A program made the position numbers and the translations under genes. A stretch of 41,525 bases of DNA, taken from Lachnospiraceae bacterium. Its GTDB lineage: Bacteria; Bacillota; Clostridia; Lachnospirales; Lachnospiraceae. Below, piece by piece: positions 1 through 8,738 of the stretch; positions within the stretch are counted from its first letter, which is position 1, and each line of letters begins with the position of its first letter. The stretch is from NCBI GenBank assembly GCA_900765975.1, contig CAAFTS010000034.1, forward strand, positions 1 to 41,525, read 5' to 3'. The notes below the pieces were generated by a model. That model was not told the DNA's origin and did no database searches. It saw only the letters and a program-made list of their open reading frames with translations.

Positions 1-90
1 ATTATTATAAGTATAACCCCAAAATATCATTAATATAATTACTACCACTGTTACTAGTATAGATGCTTTTTTAAAAATATTTTTTTTCAT
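1..90 (-). CDS. Partial membrane or lipid-anchored protein, N-terminus only
   Basis: Reading leftward from the ATG at 88-90, the first 30 codons are open and run off the window edge. They encode a basic start (MKKNIFKK) followed by a long hydrophobic stretch (ILVTVVVIILMIFWGY). This looks like a signal anchor or an uncleaved signal peptide. A ribosome site (GAGAGGGATAGATAG) sits directly before the ATG. The gene follows the 322-residue gene at 104-1072 with a gap of 13 bases, so it is probably the last visible gene of the T7SS operon. A small membrane protein at this position could be an immunity protein, but that is only position-based inference. Function unknown. Confidence 0.6.
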   Translation of the reverse strand, partial: MKKNIFKKASILVTVVVIILMIFWGYTYNN

Positions 91-103
91 CTATCTATCC
101 CTC

Positions 104-1072
104 TCATTCTCTTTTATTATTATAAAACCACTCTACGTATTTTTTTAATTCGTCGTTGTGCAAAGCTTCTTCTCCGTTTTTAGACCAATTTTCCAACATA
201 TCATTAATTCGAATATTTATTTCCTGATTTGATAACTCAGAAGTATCTTGATAATATTTGTTCAATCTCTCAAATACTACCTTTCTTTCCAGTTCGGTAT
301 TAATATGTATCTGATTTTCAAAAACTTGTATATTAATATCTTCTGCTCCTAGAGCATTTAAAATATTACCTATTTCTATTTTTCTTTCAGTTTTTCCCAA
401 TTTCTCATTAAAAGCATCTATTTCAGCATTAAGAAGTATTGTATTTTGTATTGTCGTTCCACTGGTAAAAATCAAGCTTTGTCCCGTAGTCATCCCAGCA
501 CCAACAATTGATCCATATATTGTATCTATAAGCATTTTAAAAGTTTCTTGTTTTTTATCTCTTTTTAATCCTTGAATTTCTGCAATGCTTAATTCATCCA
601 GCAAATAATCAATCCACTCTATGTTTCCCTCATAAAATAGATAGCCTTTAGCTTCGTCTACTTCAGCCCATGCTATCGCATTTAAATCCTCAGTAATTTT
701 GGCATTTGGAAATTCAATCGTAAAATCGTACGATCCATTTGCATTTAAATTATTATTAATGCAAATTCCATTTAATAGTTCTACTTGAAATTTTTCTCTA
801 ATAGAAACCATAAAATAACTACCATAATTCACTAAAAACGAAAAAATATTTCTATTCAAAATTTGATAATCTTCTAAAAATTCATTCTTTCTTTCACAAT
901 ATCTCTTCATAACTATTGCAAAAGCCTCACTTAGCTTATAACAATTTACTGGTATAATTGAACTATACAGTCCTCCTTCAGTAACATATTCACTCTTAAT
1001 GTATGCCTTTTCAAGAAATTTTTCCATAATTTCTCTCTGTTTTTCAATAGTACAATCCAACTCATCAAACAT
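104..1072 (-). CDS. Unknown protein at end of T7SS locus, possible secreted substrate
   Basis: A 322-residue protein I do not recognise. It has no signal peptide. It is acidic and mixed helical, with a glycine-rich hydrophobic stretch near residues 187-206 (GSIVGAGMTTGQSLIF) and a helical, charged C-terminus. The start ATG overlaps the end of the preceding small gene closely (TAA AATG), which suggests translational coupling. It lies after the YwqH/YwqI-like partner proteins, where T7SS loci of Firmicutes usually carry the LXG effector and its immunity gene. No LXG motif or known toxin motif is visible. A T7SS substrate, chaperone or immunity protein are all possible. Only the reading frame and operon membership are well supported. 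Confidence 0.7.
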   Translation of the reverse strand: MFDELDCTIEKQREIMEKFLEKAYIKSEYVTEGGLYSSIIPVNCYKLSEAFAIVMKRYCERKNEFLEDYQILNRNIFSFLVNYGSYFMVSIREKFQVELLNGICINNNLNANGSYDFTIEFPNAKITEDLNAIAWAEVDEAKGYLFYEGNIEWIDYLLDELSIAEIQGLKRDKKQETFKMLIDTIYGSIVGAGMTTGQSLIFTSGTTIQNTILLNAEIDAFNEKLGKTERKIEIGNILNALGAEDINIQVFENQIHINTELERKVVFERLNKYYQDTSELSNQEINIRINDMLENWSKNGEEALHNDELKKYVEWFYNNKRE

Positions 1073-1073
1073 T

Positions 1074-1451
1074 TTAACAAAAGCATCTAATATAATCTAT
1101 GATATTTTGATTTTCATCTCTTAAAATCAGTTTTTCATACTCATACTCTACCATCTGAGTGTAAAATTTTTTCGTTACATTTCCTAAATCCGATAGTAGC
1201 ACCTGTGAACTTCCTTTCAAAGTGTTGAGTATAACTGTCGGACAAATTTTTTCTTTAATAACTCGTAAACATTCTCCGTATGCCTTTATTGCTTCATTTA
1301 AAGCCACAAATCGATTTTTAAAAGTAGTATCAATTTTTATCAATCTGTTGGCTTGTCATTCTATCTGTGGTGTTTGCCAAGAATCGTCATATTTTTCATC
1401 TATCAGATCTTTTAACTCATTTTTAACCTCTTGTGTAAAATCCCTCTTCAT
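1074..1451 (-). pseudogene. Small T7SS-locus gene interrupted by in-frame TGA
   Basis: An ATG at 1449-1451 with a good ribosome site (GGGAGGGATAACTT) opens a frame of 31 codons (MKRDFTQEVKNELKDL...) that meets TGA at 1356-1358. The same frame then stays open for 94 further codons (QANRLIKIDTTFKNRF... to ...IIDYIRCFC) and ends just before the next gene. The downstream part has no ribosome site; its only early initiation codon is a TTG at 1341-1343. The simplest reading is one protein of about 126 residues broken by a single nonsense change. A sequencing error or TGA read-through (the next base is C, a known leaky context) is possible. The product is helical and not recognised; it belongs to the T7SS substrate module by position. 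Confidence 0.6.
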
Positions 1452-1454
1452 AAG

Positions 1455-1724
1455 TTATCCCTCCCACTGCGAACAAATATTTTTTTCAAATTCCTCCCAT
1501 GTATCTGCAAGACTATTTAAGAGAGCTATTGTGGAAGTGCCGATTTCCATAATATGGATTTGAATACTTCTAGCACTATCATCCAATTCCTTAATACCAT
1601 CTTTGGCTGCCCCTTGGCTTTCATCCAGTGTTTCCATTATGCTATCCTTAGTATTTGGTAAATTTCCAGATAAAAGTCCCACCACATCCTTTGTGTTTTC
1701 TTTTTTATAATTAACATTCCCCAT
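1455..1724 (-). CDS. Small helical T7SS-associated protein
   Basis: An 89-residue protein starting MGNVNYKKEN. I chose this ATG because GGAGG lies 8-10 bases upstream; an upstream in-frame ATG 14 codons earlier lacks a ribosome site and overlaps the preceding gene. The product is almost all helix, without a signal peptide, and ends in LADTWEEFEKNICSQWEG. Size and composition fit the small WXG100-like partner proteins of Firmicutes T7SS loci, which form helical hairpins and accompany effectors. A clear WxG turn is not present. It sits 16 bases after the YwqI-like gene and 3 bases before the broken gene at 1074-1451. Exact family unknown. Confidence 0.65.
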   Translation of the reverse strand: MGNVNYKKENTKDVVGLLSGNLPNTKDSIMETLDESQGAAKDGIKELDDSARSIQIHIMEIGTSTIALLNSLADTWEEFEKNICSQWEG

Positions 1725-1740
1725 CAACCAATTTCCTCCA

Positions 1741-2022
1741 TCAATACAAAAAGTTATCTGCGGCATCGATCTCCGCTATAAACGATTTTACTAATTCACT
1801 GACTTGGCTATAAATTGCAGAATATTCTCCCTCCAAAGCTAATAATTCATTTTGCAATATTCTAAAATTATCTGCCACTACACCTTCTACCGCTATATTC
1901 GTTGTAATTTGCTCAAAAGCCTCATTCAACTTTTTCAAAGCCTCTTCTGTTTCTTCACTTTGCACCTTTATCCTTTCTGCAACACCTTCAAATTCTTCGT
2001 CCACAATAATAATATCACCCAT
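1741..2022 (-). CDS. YwqI/DUF5344-like T7SS partner protein
   Basis: A 93-residue all-helical protein starting MGDIIIVDEEFEG. The start is set by AGGAGG placed nine bases before the ATG; an earlier in-frame ATG gives a poor site. Two long helices flank a turn around VEGVVADNF, the pattern of DUF5344/YwqI proteins that pair with YwqH (DUF5082) and bind LXG toxins for T7SS export. The gene directly follows the YwqH-like coiled-coil gene, the usual order in Bacillota. No signal peptide is present, as expected for a T7SS client. Family assignment rests on size, fold pattern and gene order, not on an alignment. Confidence 0.6.
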   Translation of the reverse strand: MGDIIIVDEEFEGVAERIKVQSEETEEALKKLNEAFEQITTNIAVEGVVADNFRILQNELLALEGEYSAIYSQVSELVKSFIAEIDAADNFLY

Positions 2023-2035
2023 TAAACCATTCCTC

Positions 2036-2314
2036 CTATGCAAGTGCTATCAGATAATATAGTTGAGAAACTTGATTTTCCATATTTCCTAACTGGTGCT
2101 GTAAATTTTGTATTCTTTCTTCTCTCTCCTGAATTGATTGTATAATTTCACTAAAGGTATTCTCTACAGCAGACATCACATGACACATAGAATTTCCATT
2201 TATATCTTCTTGCATTCCCATATGATACCTTTCTGCACTTAAGCTAAAAGATATGAAATTTTGGATTCCTTGTAATTTTTGCTGACGCTCTTCGTATTCG
2301 TTTTGAAATCCCAT
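2036..2314 (-). pseudogene. YwqH/DUF5082-like protein, 3' part after a frameshift
   Basis: This frame encodes 92 residues from an ATG (MGFQNEYEERQQKLQG) through helical sequence to ...MENQVSQLYYLIALA. It overlaps the end of the frame at 2239-2493 by 76 bases. The ATG has no properly spaced ribosome site: GAGG touches it directly. Joined to the first 59-60 residues of the upstream frame it would give one coiled-coil protein of about 150 residues, the size and make-up of YwqH/DUF5082 proteins that accompany T7SS LXG effectors. The join needs a -1 shift near 2310-2322. No classical slippery heptamer is visible, so a mutation or sequencing error is more likely than programmed frameshifting. Confidence 0.55.
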
Positions 2315-2493
2315 CCTCGATCCGCTTCATAATTTTGAAGTCTCTCTATTTCTTTTTGCAATTTCAAAATTTCCATATTCAGATCATCCATTTGATTGTT
2401 CAATAAAAAAATCTGATTTTGGTAAGTTCTTATTTTCTCCGTTCTTCTTGCTTCGGCCTTTGCTTTTTCCTGTTCTGCAAAATAATCCTCCAT
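2239..2493 (-). pseudogene. YwqH/DUF5082-like coiled-coil protein, 5' part
   Basis: The frame starts with MEDYFAEQEKAKAEARR, and its ribosome site (AAGGAGGAGTAAAGA) is embedded in the last codons of essC, so it is translationally coupled to EssC. Residues 20-55 form a strong coiled coil (LLNNQMDDLNMEILKLQKEI). After about residue 60 the sequence (WDFKTNTKSVSKNYK...) loses this character, while the overlapping frame at 2036-2314 continues it. The two frames most likely are one DUF5082-type gene broken by a frameshift. The intact protein would be an intracellular helical partner for a T7SS substrate. Confidence 0.6.
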
Positions 2494-2496
2494 TCT

Positions 2497-5400
2497 TTAC
2501 TCCTCCTTCTCATATTTTGGAAGACGTACACGTAAATATGTACCATTTTTAAATAACAATCCATCACCGAATTTAGGCAGTTCTTTCATACTGGTCAATG
2601 GGAAAATTGTAGTAACTCCCTGTGAACTCAGCACCAACCCATTCGATGCCTGTTTCACGATTTTATTGATTTCATCTATACCACGTACTTTTGCTGCATG
2701 GACACTGATTACCAAAGTAACTCCAAGATTTTCACATTCTTTAAATAAGCCCGCTACCTTATTTAATTCCGGTTTGACAAAATCAATAAAATCATCCACA
2801 TCATCTATAATAATGGTGCAGTTTTTCAAATTGCGAACAAGATTTTTCGGACTAATATTAGGATTTTCTTCAATCATCCTATGCAGATATTCCTTTCTTT
2901 CGTTTACCTCTTCTGATAACTCTTTAAGGAAATCCATAATCTGTGTACGATCTTTTATATAACTTACACCATCCAAAGAAGTTGCATAATATAATTCCAT
3001 GCTTTTAGAGTCAAAGATATAAGTCTTTCCTATTTGTATAGCATTTTTCAATATTACTTTTATAATATTGGTTTTTCCTGTACCAGTGTTCCCAATAATA
3101 ACAAATGGGCTATCTCCTCTTTCGAAACCTTTCACAGTAACACTTTCTACATCTAAACCTACCGGATAATCAACCACATCTGTTCCTTGATATTCCTGCA
3201 GCATAGAAGCATACAGTTCATCCGGCAATACAGGGATATGTGGTGCCTCTTTATTAGGATAAATATTCCGAATATCCTGTATCATTTGCTTCAATGACCT
3301 ACTATATGAAATTTCATTTTCGCAGGATACCATTGTATAAATTTGCAGTGCATGTACTTCTTTTGTTTTTATCAAAGCTCTTCCTTTGATTTCTACTTGT
3401 TTATATGTGCTGCGTCCTACTGCCAAAAAAGTCTCATTCTCATCAAAATTATAACCAGCAATTTTATTTTTAAAATTATTCAGGGTTGCCTGACGAATAG
3501 AATTAACCCTTGTAGTTGTGACAATAGTAAAAATACCAAGCCCAACTCCATCCCTTGTTAATTTTGTGAAAAATTCCTCTTCTTCAATTCCCATTTCTTT
3601 AATAACATCAAAATGATCAATCGCAATTACAATCGCTTTTAACGGTAAGTCAGCAATCTGATTATATGCATCTAAAGATGAAACGGCATGTTTTGCAAAT
3701 AACTTTTTGCGGACCGCCATCTCTGTCATAATCAGTTTTTTAAACTTCCAGTATCGCTCTTCTTCATCAATAGAAATGTATTCGGCTGTATGTGGTAATG
3801 CTTTCAAAGACATCATTCCACCATTTCCATAATCCAAAATATAAAAATTCAGAAAATCCACATCATTTAACTTTGCCAAGCTCATTAGTATTGTTGTCAA
3901 GAAAAGTGTTTTCCCATATCCACTAGACGCAACAAATAACAAGTTTCCTTCTTTGAAAAAATCAATATTACATTCCTTTTGGCTTTGCAACTCAGGAATA
4001 TCCATTTTTCCTATAGAAATATTTAGATTTACCCATCCCCATTTATTGGGAGTTTGTTTTTCTTCTTTTGCATATGGACTAACTATCATATTTTGAAGTG
4101 GTGGCAACCACGGTTTTTTCACTGGAATTTGCTTTTCTGACTCATACACCTTTTTAATATGTTCAATGATTACTTCTAATTGTGTTTTCACCGCCTTCTT
4201 TTCTGCTTTTTTCCCGCTTAAATCTTGATTAATCAGTTCTCCCTGTCCAATTTCATTTACTTTATAAATGCGCTCATCCAAGGTGACATCTTTTTCTTTT
4301 TCTTCTATATAAATTGCTCCACTCCACGCAGATTGAAACAATTCATAAATTTCATTATTTCCAACCTGTAAGTACGCACGTCCTGGAAGTGTAATACTTG
4401 CTGCGTCTGGCGTTTTTAACACTTCTTTGCTGTCACCTTCATTTTGCACTTTTAAACACAACTTGAATTTACTATTACTCCAGATCTGATCATCTACCAC
4501 ACCTGTCGGTTTCTGAGTTGCTAAAATCAAATGAACACCTAGACTTCTTCCAATTCTGGCCGCAGATACTAATTCTTTCATAAATTCTGGTTGTTCTTTT
4601 TTTAGTTCTGCAAATTCATCACTGATGATAAACAAATGTGGGATAGGTTCCTTTGCTTCTCCCACTTTGAATAATTCCATATATCCATTTATATGATTTA
4701 CCCCATATGTACTGAAAACTCTCTGTCTTCTTGCCAACTCTGCTTTTACAGAAGCCAACGCTCTCATGCTTTCACTTCCGTCCAGATTTGTGATTGTTCC
4801 CAAAAGATGTGGTAGGTCACGAAACATATTTGCCATCCCACCACCTTTATAATCAATCAGCAAGAATCCTACTTCATGTGGATGGAAATTTACCGCTAAG
4901 GATAAAATATAACTTTGTATAGTTTCTGATTTTCCGGAGCCTGTAGTTCCTGCAACCAGACCATGTGGACCATGTGCCTTTTCATGAAGATTCAAAGATA
5001 AAATATCTCCAGCTGCACGTAGCCCTAATGGAACTGCTAATGATTTATGTGATTGTCCGTTTCTCCACCGTTCTCTGATTTTTAATTCTTCTGGATGTTG
5101 TACCCCATACATTTCAAAAAAGGTAACACTTTTAGGAATATGACTGGTAATGCCCTGTTCATGCTCCAAGACACTCAAGTTCCTTGCCACCCATTCTAAT
5201 TCCACACCTTCCGCATGGTTCAACTCCAATTTCTGTTTTTTGTATTCCTTTTCCTCCAGTAATAACGTTCCTTCTTTTGAACTTTCTAAAATCAAGATAG
5301 TTCCAATATATTCCGGTAGATTTGCCCTCAAATAACTGGTATAAATGATGGAAAATCCCAGTTCATTACCATTCATTCTTAAATATTCCATGATAACATG

Positions 5401-6804
5401 ATCCATAATCAAAGAAGGTTCATCTATGATAAAAAGATAATGTGGCAGAAATCTTGTTTCTTTTTTTCCTTCTTCCAACCTAGAACATCGTTCTTTCAAA
5501 ATCTGATTCATGCTTCCTAAAACAACATCTCTTGTTCTCTCAGAAGATACTAATCCCAATGCATTGATTGCCTGAATTCTCATGTGAGGAAGCCAGCGCA
5601 TCCACGAAAAGTCTTGTGCGTATTTCTCATCACAAACCATAATAATCTGCAAATCATGGTAACTTTGGAAAAATGCAAGTTGTGTAACAAAAATTTCTAG
5701 TTGTTCATGCAAAACTTCTTTCGTTCCAACCAATCCCAAGTTTGCATGTTTCAAATCGATTACTTTTGGTTTATCTATAATCGCAAATTTCTTTCGTATC
5801 ATCTGACCTGTTTCTACCAGATCATCTGGTTCAGCATCCCATTGAGGAGCCTTTCCATCTATCTGAAAACAAGTTGCTCCTTTACTATGCCCTATAGAAA
5901 TTGTTAAAAAGTCATCATCAGATTGTACCCTCTCATAAATCCGGCTATCATAATCTTTTACTTTCGAAGCAATCTCTTTCACTTGTGGATACTGATATTC
6001 ATATACTTCTTTCTCATATTCATACAAATCAGCTAATTCCTGCTGTTTTTTCCATAAATATTCTGTGTAGCGTTGAATACGGGTTTCATTTTTTTCTTTT
6101 CGCTCTTGCCTGTCATTAAAATATTTCACAATAGAAAATACAACAGCCATTCCTGTTGCTGACACAGACATTAACATATAGATGCCGCGCCCTATCAACA
6201 GCCCTACTGCTACCGTTACACCTGTCATTGCCAGCGGTGGCAATACTGTCATAATCAATCCTTTTTTGCTTGGTTTCTCTTTTTCACGCGGCAACTCAAA
6301 AGGTACTTTTTCTGCTGAAAGTCTTTTTATAAGACGTGGAGATCGTTTGTAAACTGGAAAATTTTCAAAAGGAACACTTTGGCTTTCTTTTTCCATCAAT
6401 TTGACCCTATAATTCGTTGGTTCCCCTATAATTTCTACTTCATCTTTCCCAAAAATAACTTTCACCGAATGAAGAAATAATACATCTCCCTGTGTTATTC
6501 TAAATTCCGTTTTTAAAGCTCTTTTTTGATTTACATAAAAATGTTTTTCCTGATTTTGATCTACGTACACGCTCTGCTCTTGTATATATATTTTCACTTG
6601 AAGTCCATCAATTCTGATATCTGCTTCTTCATCGGATGAAATAGTAATATCTGAGGATCTATCAAAAAAATGGCTCTCATCTGAAAGAATAAAACTATTC
6701 TTTCCTTCTATCTCTTGCCATACATTCTCGCGAATTTCTTTCTTCTGTTCTATAACCGGAAATTCCCAATATGTATTTTCCGATTCTACTAGCAAATATC
6801 TCAT
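2497..6804 (-). CDS. essC: EssC, FtsK/SpoIIIE-type ATPase of the T7SS
   Basis: This 1435-residue protein is the motor and membrane core of the T7SSb machine. It has forkhead-associated-like beta sequence at residues 1-125, a transmembrane pair near 183-226, a degenerate domain to about 570, then three FtsK/SpoIIIE ATPase domains. The P-loops are GTTGSGKSE (619-627), ASSGYGKTL (959-967) and GNTGTGKTN (1238-1246). Walker B acidic stretches follow each (FIISDEFAEL, VIAIDHFD, TIIIDDVDD). Length matches S. aureus and Bacillus EssC/YukB (about 1480-1500). Domain 1 keeps the Walker A lysine and acidic SDE expected of an active motor. It lies 28 bases after essB and overlaps the ribosome site of the next gene. 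The reading frame is intact. Confidence 0.97.
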   Translation of the reverse strand: MRYLLVESENTYWEFPVIEQKKEIRENVWQEIEGKNSFILSDESHFFDRSSDITISSDEEADIRIDGLQVKIYIQEQSVYVDQNQEKHFYVNQKRALKTEFRITQGDVLFLHSVKVIFGKDEVEIIGEPTNYRVKLMEKESQSVPFENFPVYKRSPRLIKRLSAEKVPFELPREKEKPSKKGLIMTVLPPLAMTGVTVAVGLLIGRGIYMLMSVSATGMAVVFSIVKYFNDRQERKEKNETRIQRYTEYLWKKQQELADLYEYEKEVYEYQYPQVKEIASKVKDYDSRIYERVQSDDDFLTISIGHSKGATCFQIDGKAPQWDAEPDDLVETGQMIRKKFAIIDKPKVIDLKHANLGLVGTKEVLHEQLEIFVTQLAFFQSYHDLQIIMVCDEKYAQDFSWMRWLPHMRIQAINALGLVSSERTRDVVLGSMNQILKERCSRLEEGKKETRFLPHYLFIIDEPSLIMDHVIMEYLRMNGNELGFSIIYTSYLRANLPEYIGTILILESSKEGTLLLEEKEYKKQKLELNHAEGVELEWVARNLSVLEHEQGITSHIPKSVTFFEMYGVQHPEELKIRERWRNGQSHKSLAVPLGLRAAGDILSLNLHEKAHGPHGLVAGTTGSGKSETIQSYILSLAVNFHPHEVGFLLIDYKGGGMANMFRDLPHLLGTITNLDGSESMRALASVKAELARRQRVFSTYGVNHINGYMELFKVGEAKEPIPHLFIISDEFAELKKEQPEFMKELVSAARIGRSLGVHLILATQKPTGVVDDQIWSNSKFKLCLKVQNEGDSKEVLKTPDAASITLPGRAYLQVGNNEIYELFQSAWSGAIYIEEKEKDVTLDERIYKVNEIGQGELINQDLSGKKAEKKAVKTQLEVIIEHIKKVYESEKQIPVKKPWLPPLQNMIVSPYAKEEKQTPNKWGWVNLNISIGKMDIPELQSQKECNIDFFKEGNLLFVASSGYGKTLFLTTILMSLAKLNDVDFLNFYILDYGNGGMMSLKALPHTAEYISIDEEERYWKFKKLIMTEMAVRKKLFAKHAVSSLDAYNQIADLPLKAIVIAIDHFDVIKEMGIEEEEFFTKLTRDGVGLGIFTIVTTTRVNSIRQATLNNFKNKIAGYNFDENETFLAVGRSTYKQVEIKGRALIKTKEVHALQIYTMVSCENEISYSRSLKQMIQDIRNIYPNKEAPHIPVLPDELYASMLQEYQGTDVVDYPVGLDVESVTVKGFERGDSPFVIIGNTGTGKTNIIKVILKNAIQIGKTYIFDSKSMELYYATSLDGVSYIKDRTQIMDFLKELSEEVNERKEYLHRMIEENPNISPKNLVRNLKNCTIIIDDVDDFIDFVKPELNKVAGLFKECENLGVTLVISVHAAKVRGIDEINKIVKQASNGLVLSSQGVTTIFPLTSMKELPKFGDGLLFKNGTYLRVRLPKYEKEE

Positions 6805-6832
6805 GGCTCATTCCCCCTATATCTATCTAATA

Positions 6833-8035
6833 TTATTCTTGATTTTCATCTGCCTTTGTTTCTGTATTCATTTCCTCATCCGCTTCTCTGTATAAAATAT
6901 GAAGTTTATCAGCCAATTCTTCTACTTTTTTCATCAAATCCTGCTTTTTACTGCTTTTTTCCTCTCCCGACATTTCTTGATCCTCTTCGATCCGGCTCAG
7001 TTCTTGAAGATATGCATATAAAAGTAATTGATCATCAGACATCTGCAATGCCAGATTTTCAGCTTCCTTAACTTCCATTCTGCCCAAATGGATCCAATAA
7101 TCAAAAATACCTTCATTAGACTGATAGTTAATTTTACTTAGAATAACTTCTTTATCTTTCGTACTAAAAGAGTCAACCGATTCCCCTTGTATATATGCTG
7201 TTGCAAGAATATATTTCTGTGCACGTTCCATTTGACCAATTTCAAAGTCTTTTAAGGAATCAATAACCCTAATATAATCTTTTTGCAGATAAGCATCATT
7301 TGCCTCTACAATCTTATCTTGTCTTGGGATATGCCAAAAATATCCATATACAACTGCACCAAATAAAACTACCAAAAATACAGATGATACAATTCCATAG
7401 ATATTCATTTTTTTATATTTCTTTTTATCTACTTTTATTTTTAAAATGGTTTCTTCCTTTTTATAGTTTTCATATAATGTCTGTAAAAGTGATATTTCTT
7501 CTTCCAAAGTTTCAGCAGACAAAAGTGTTACTACTTCTTTCTGATTTTTCAAAAGTTCTTTTCCGCCCGAAAGGTAATCTTCATACGGTCTTGATCCATC
7601 CATTATATATCCAATCAGTGCCTGATATAATTTCAGGAACTGTTCTTTTCGCTCTTCATATAAACCTGTCGTAATATCTCTAAATTTTATCTTTACTCGA
7701 TTCAACCTATCATAATATAAATTTTCTGGACTGAGTTGAAATTCAAACCGCATATAATCTTTTTCCAACTCAGCTACTTGCAATATAAGCTCTAGTTTTT
7801 GCAATTTTTCCATTTTCTGCACTTCTGTAATAGAATGCATTCCTTCCATATCAAAGCAAAGCAATAATGTCTCTTTTTCTTCTTTTATGGTCATCGGAAG
7901 CATAGCAACAGTTCCATGTTCTAACCTTTTAAAATCATAAATTGTTTTTGCTTCCATATCTGCTCTTTGCACTCGGATTTCCATATTTTCTTGTATATCT
8001 GATTTCCATAAGTTTACTTGCTGTATCTTCTGCAT
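6833..8035 (-). CDS. essB: EssB/YukC, T7SS pseudokinase membrane component
   Basis: A 400-residue single-pass membrane protein. Residues 1-205 form the cytoplasmic pseudokinase-like domain of the EssB/YukC family. One transmembrane helix spans about 211-233 (IYGIVSSVFLVVLFGAVVYGYF). The outside domain is helical and rich in Glu and Lys (ends MNTETKADENQE). EssB bridges WXG100 substrates, YukD and EssC in the T7SSb complex. The start follows AGAGGGACAGGTAG. It sits between yukD and essC in the standard order. No catalytic kinase motifs are seen, as expected. Confidence 0.93.
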   Translation of the reverse strand: MQKIQQVNLWKSDIQENMEIRVQRADMEAKTIYDFKRLEHGTVAMLPMTIKEEKETLLLCFDMEGMHSITEVQKMEKLQKLELILQVAELEKDYMRFEFQLSPENLYYDRLNRVKIKFRDITTGLYEERKEQFLKLYQALIGYIMDGSRPYEDYLSGGKELLKNQKEVVTLLSAETLEEEISLLQTLYENYKKEETILKIKVDKKKYKKMNIYGIVSSVFLVVLFGAVVYGYFWHIPRQDKIVEANDAYLQKDYIRVIDSLKDFEIGQMERAQKYILATAYIQGESVDSFSTKDKEVILSKINYQSNEGIFDYWIHLGRMEVKEAENLALQMSDDQLLLYAYLQELSRIEEDQEMSGEEKSSKKQDLMKKVEELADKLHILYREADEEMNTETKADENQE

Positions 8036-8059
8036 CTACCTGTCCCTCTTTCTCTCATT

Positions 8060-8287
8060 TTATTGTATTAATAAAATATCTCCCTCATATATCTTTCCTT
8101 GCTTAAATGTAAGGATTGGATTTATATATTTCCCTTGTCTTTTTGAATACACTTGCAATTGCACCATTTCTGATATCGAAGAGAAAAAACCATTTTCCAC
8201 AAGAACACGATATACTTCCTGAATTCTTTGCTCCGGTTTTACAATAATATCCAGACTTTTATTATCTTCCATAATCGTAAGTGTCAT
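8060..8287 (-). CDS. yukD: YukD/EsaB, ubiquitin-like T7SS protein
   Basis: A 75-residue protein with the beta-grasp pattern of YukD/EsaB: beta strand TLTIMEDNKSLDIIVKP, then helix RIQEVYRVLVENGF, then strands ending EGDILLIQ. EsaB/YukD is a small cytoplasmic component of T7SSb. The ATG is preceded by GGAAGGAAGAAG and lies inside the last 26 bases of the preceding essA-like gene, giving an overlapping, coupled pair. No diglycine tail is present, as usual for bacterial YukD. Confidence 0.9.
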   Translation of the reverse strand: MTLTIMEDNKSLDIIVKPEQRIQEVYRVLVENGFFSSISEMVQLQVYSKRQGKYINPILTFKQGKIYEGDILLIQ

Positions 8288-8681
8288 CTTCTTCCTTCCT
8301 TTTCTTTCTTCTATTTTTTTGATAGAAAAGCAACGCCACCATAAATACTAAAAACATAATTTCTACTACCAAAAAGTGGGTGTGATTTAAACCTATTTGT
8401 TTTCTGCTTTCTACAGTTTCCTTTGTTAATCCTGTCTGCATCTGAAATAGTTGATTGCGAATTTTTTGAATTTCTTGATTTTCTCCCGAAACTCTCTCTC
8501 CAAATATTTGTTGTTCAATTTGTATTACTGCATCTGTCTCATTTGCTTTTACCTTTTCTGCCATTCGATCTGTTTCTGGAGAGAATACTGGGATTCCATA
8601 CAAATCACTAAGAGGGACTTTTGTATTTTGTTGTTGATTCAATACATCTGGATCTAACTTGATATTATTATTTTCTGACAT
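8262..8681 (-). CDS. EssA-like T7SS membrane protein
   Basis: A 139-residue protein starting MSENNNIKLD; this ATG has GGAGGAAAGGGATT before it. An upstream in-frame ATG 14 codons earlier lies in the terminator hairpin region and is not used. The N-terminal 95 residues are polar and helical. One transmembrane helix lies at about 100-121 (FLVVEIMFLVFMVALLFY), followed by a basic/acidic tail (KNRRKKRKEEDD). Size, C-terminal membrane helix and position between the WXG100 gene and yukD fit EssA. Sequence similarity to EssA is weak by eye and there is no N-terminal signal peptide, so I call it EssA-like. Confidence 0.65.
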   Translation of the reverse strand: MSENNNIKLDPDVLNQQQNTKVPLSDLYGIPVFSPETDRMAEKVKANETDAVIQIEQQIFGERVSGENQEIQKIRNQLFQMQTGLTKETVESRKQIGLNHTHFLVVEIMFLVFMVALLFYQKNRRKKRKEEDDTYDYGR

Positions 8682-8697
8682 AATCCCTTTCCTCCAT

Positions 8698-8728
8698 AAA
8701 GAAAAGGAGGCACACCAATGCACCTCCT
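8698..8728 (-). terminator. Hairpin terminator/attenuator after the WXG100 gene
   Basis: On the minus strand, arms AGGAGGTGCA and TGTGCCTCCT pair over 10 positions (two G-U) around a TTGG loop and are followed by TTTTCTTT. It starts just after the WXG100 stop codon and ends before the essA-like ribosome site. A partial stop here would let the substrate be made in excess over the machine parts. Confidence 0.75.
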
Positions 8729-8738
8729 CACCATTTGC

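Noticed and set aside
1356..1358. TGA as selenocysteine codon
   Set aside because: No selenoprotein-like motif around it, no obvious hairpin directly downstream checked with confidence, and no sel genes in the window; a nonsense change is simpler.
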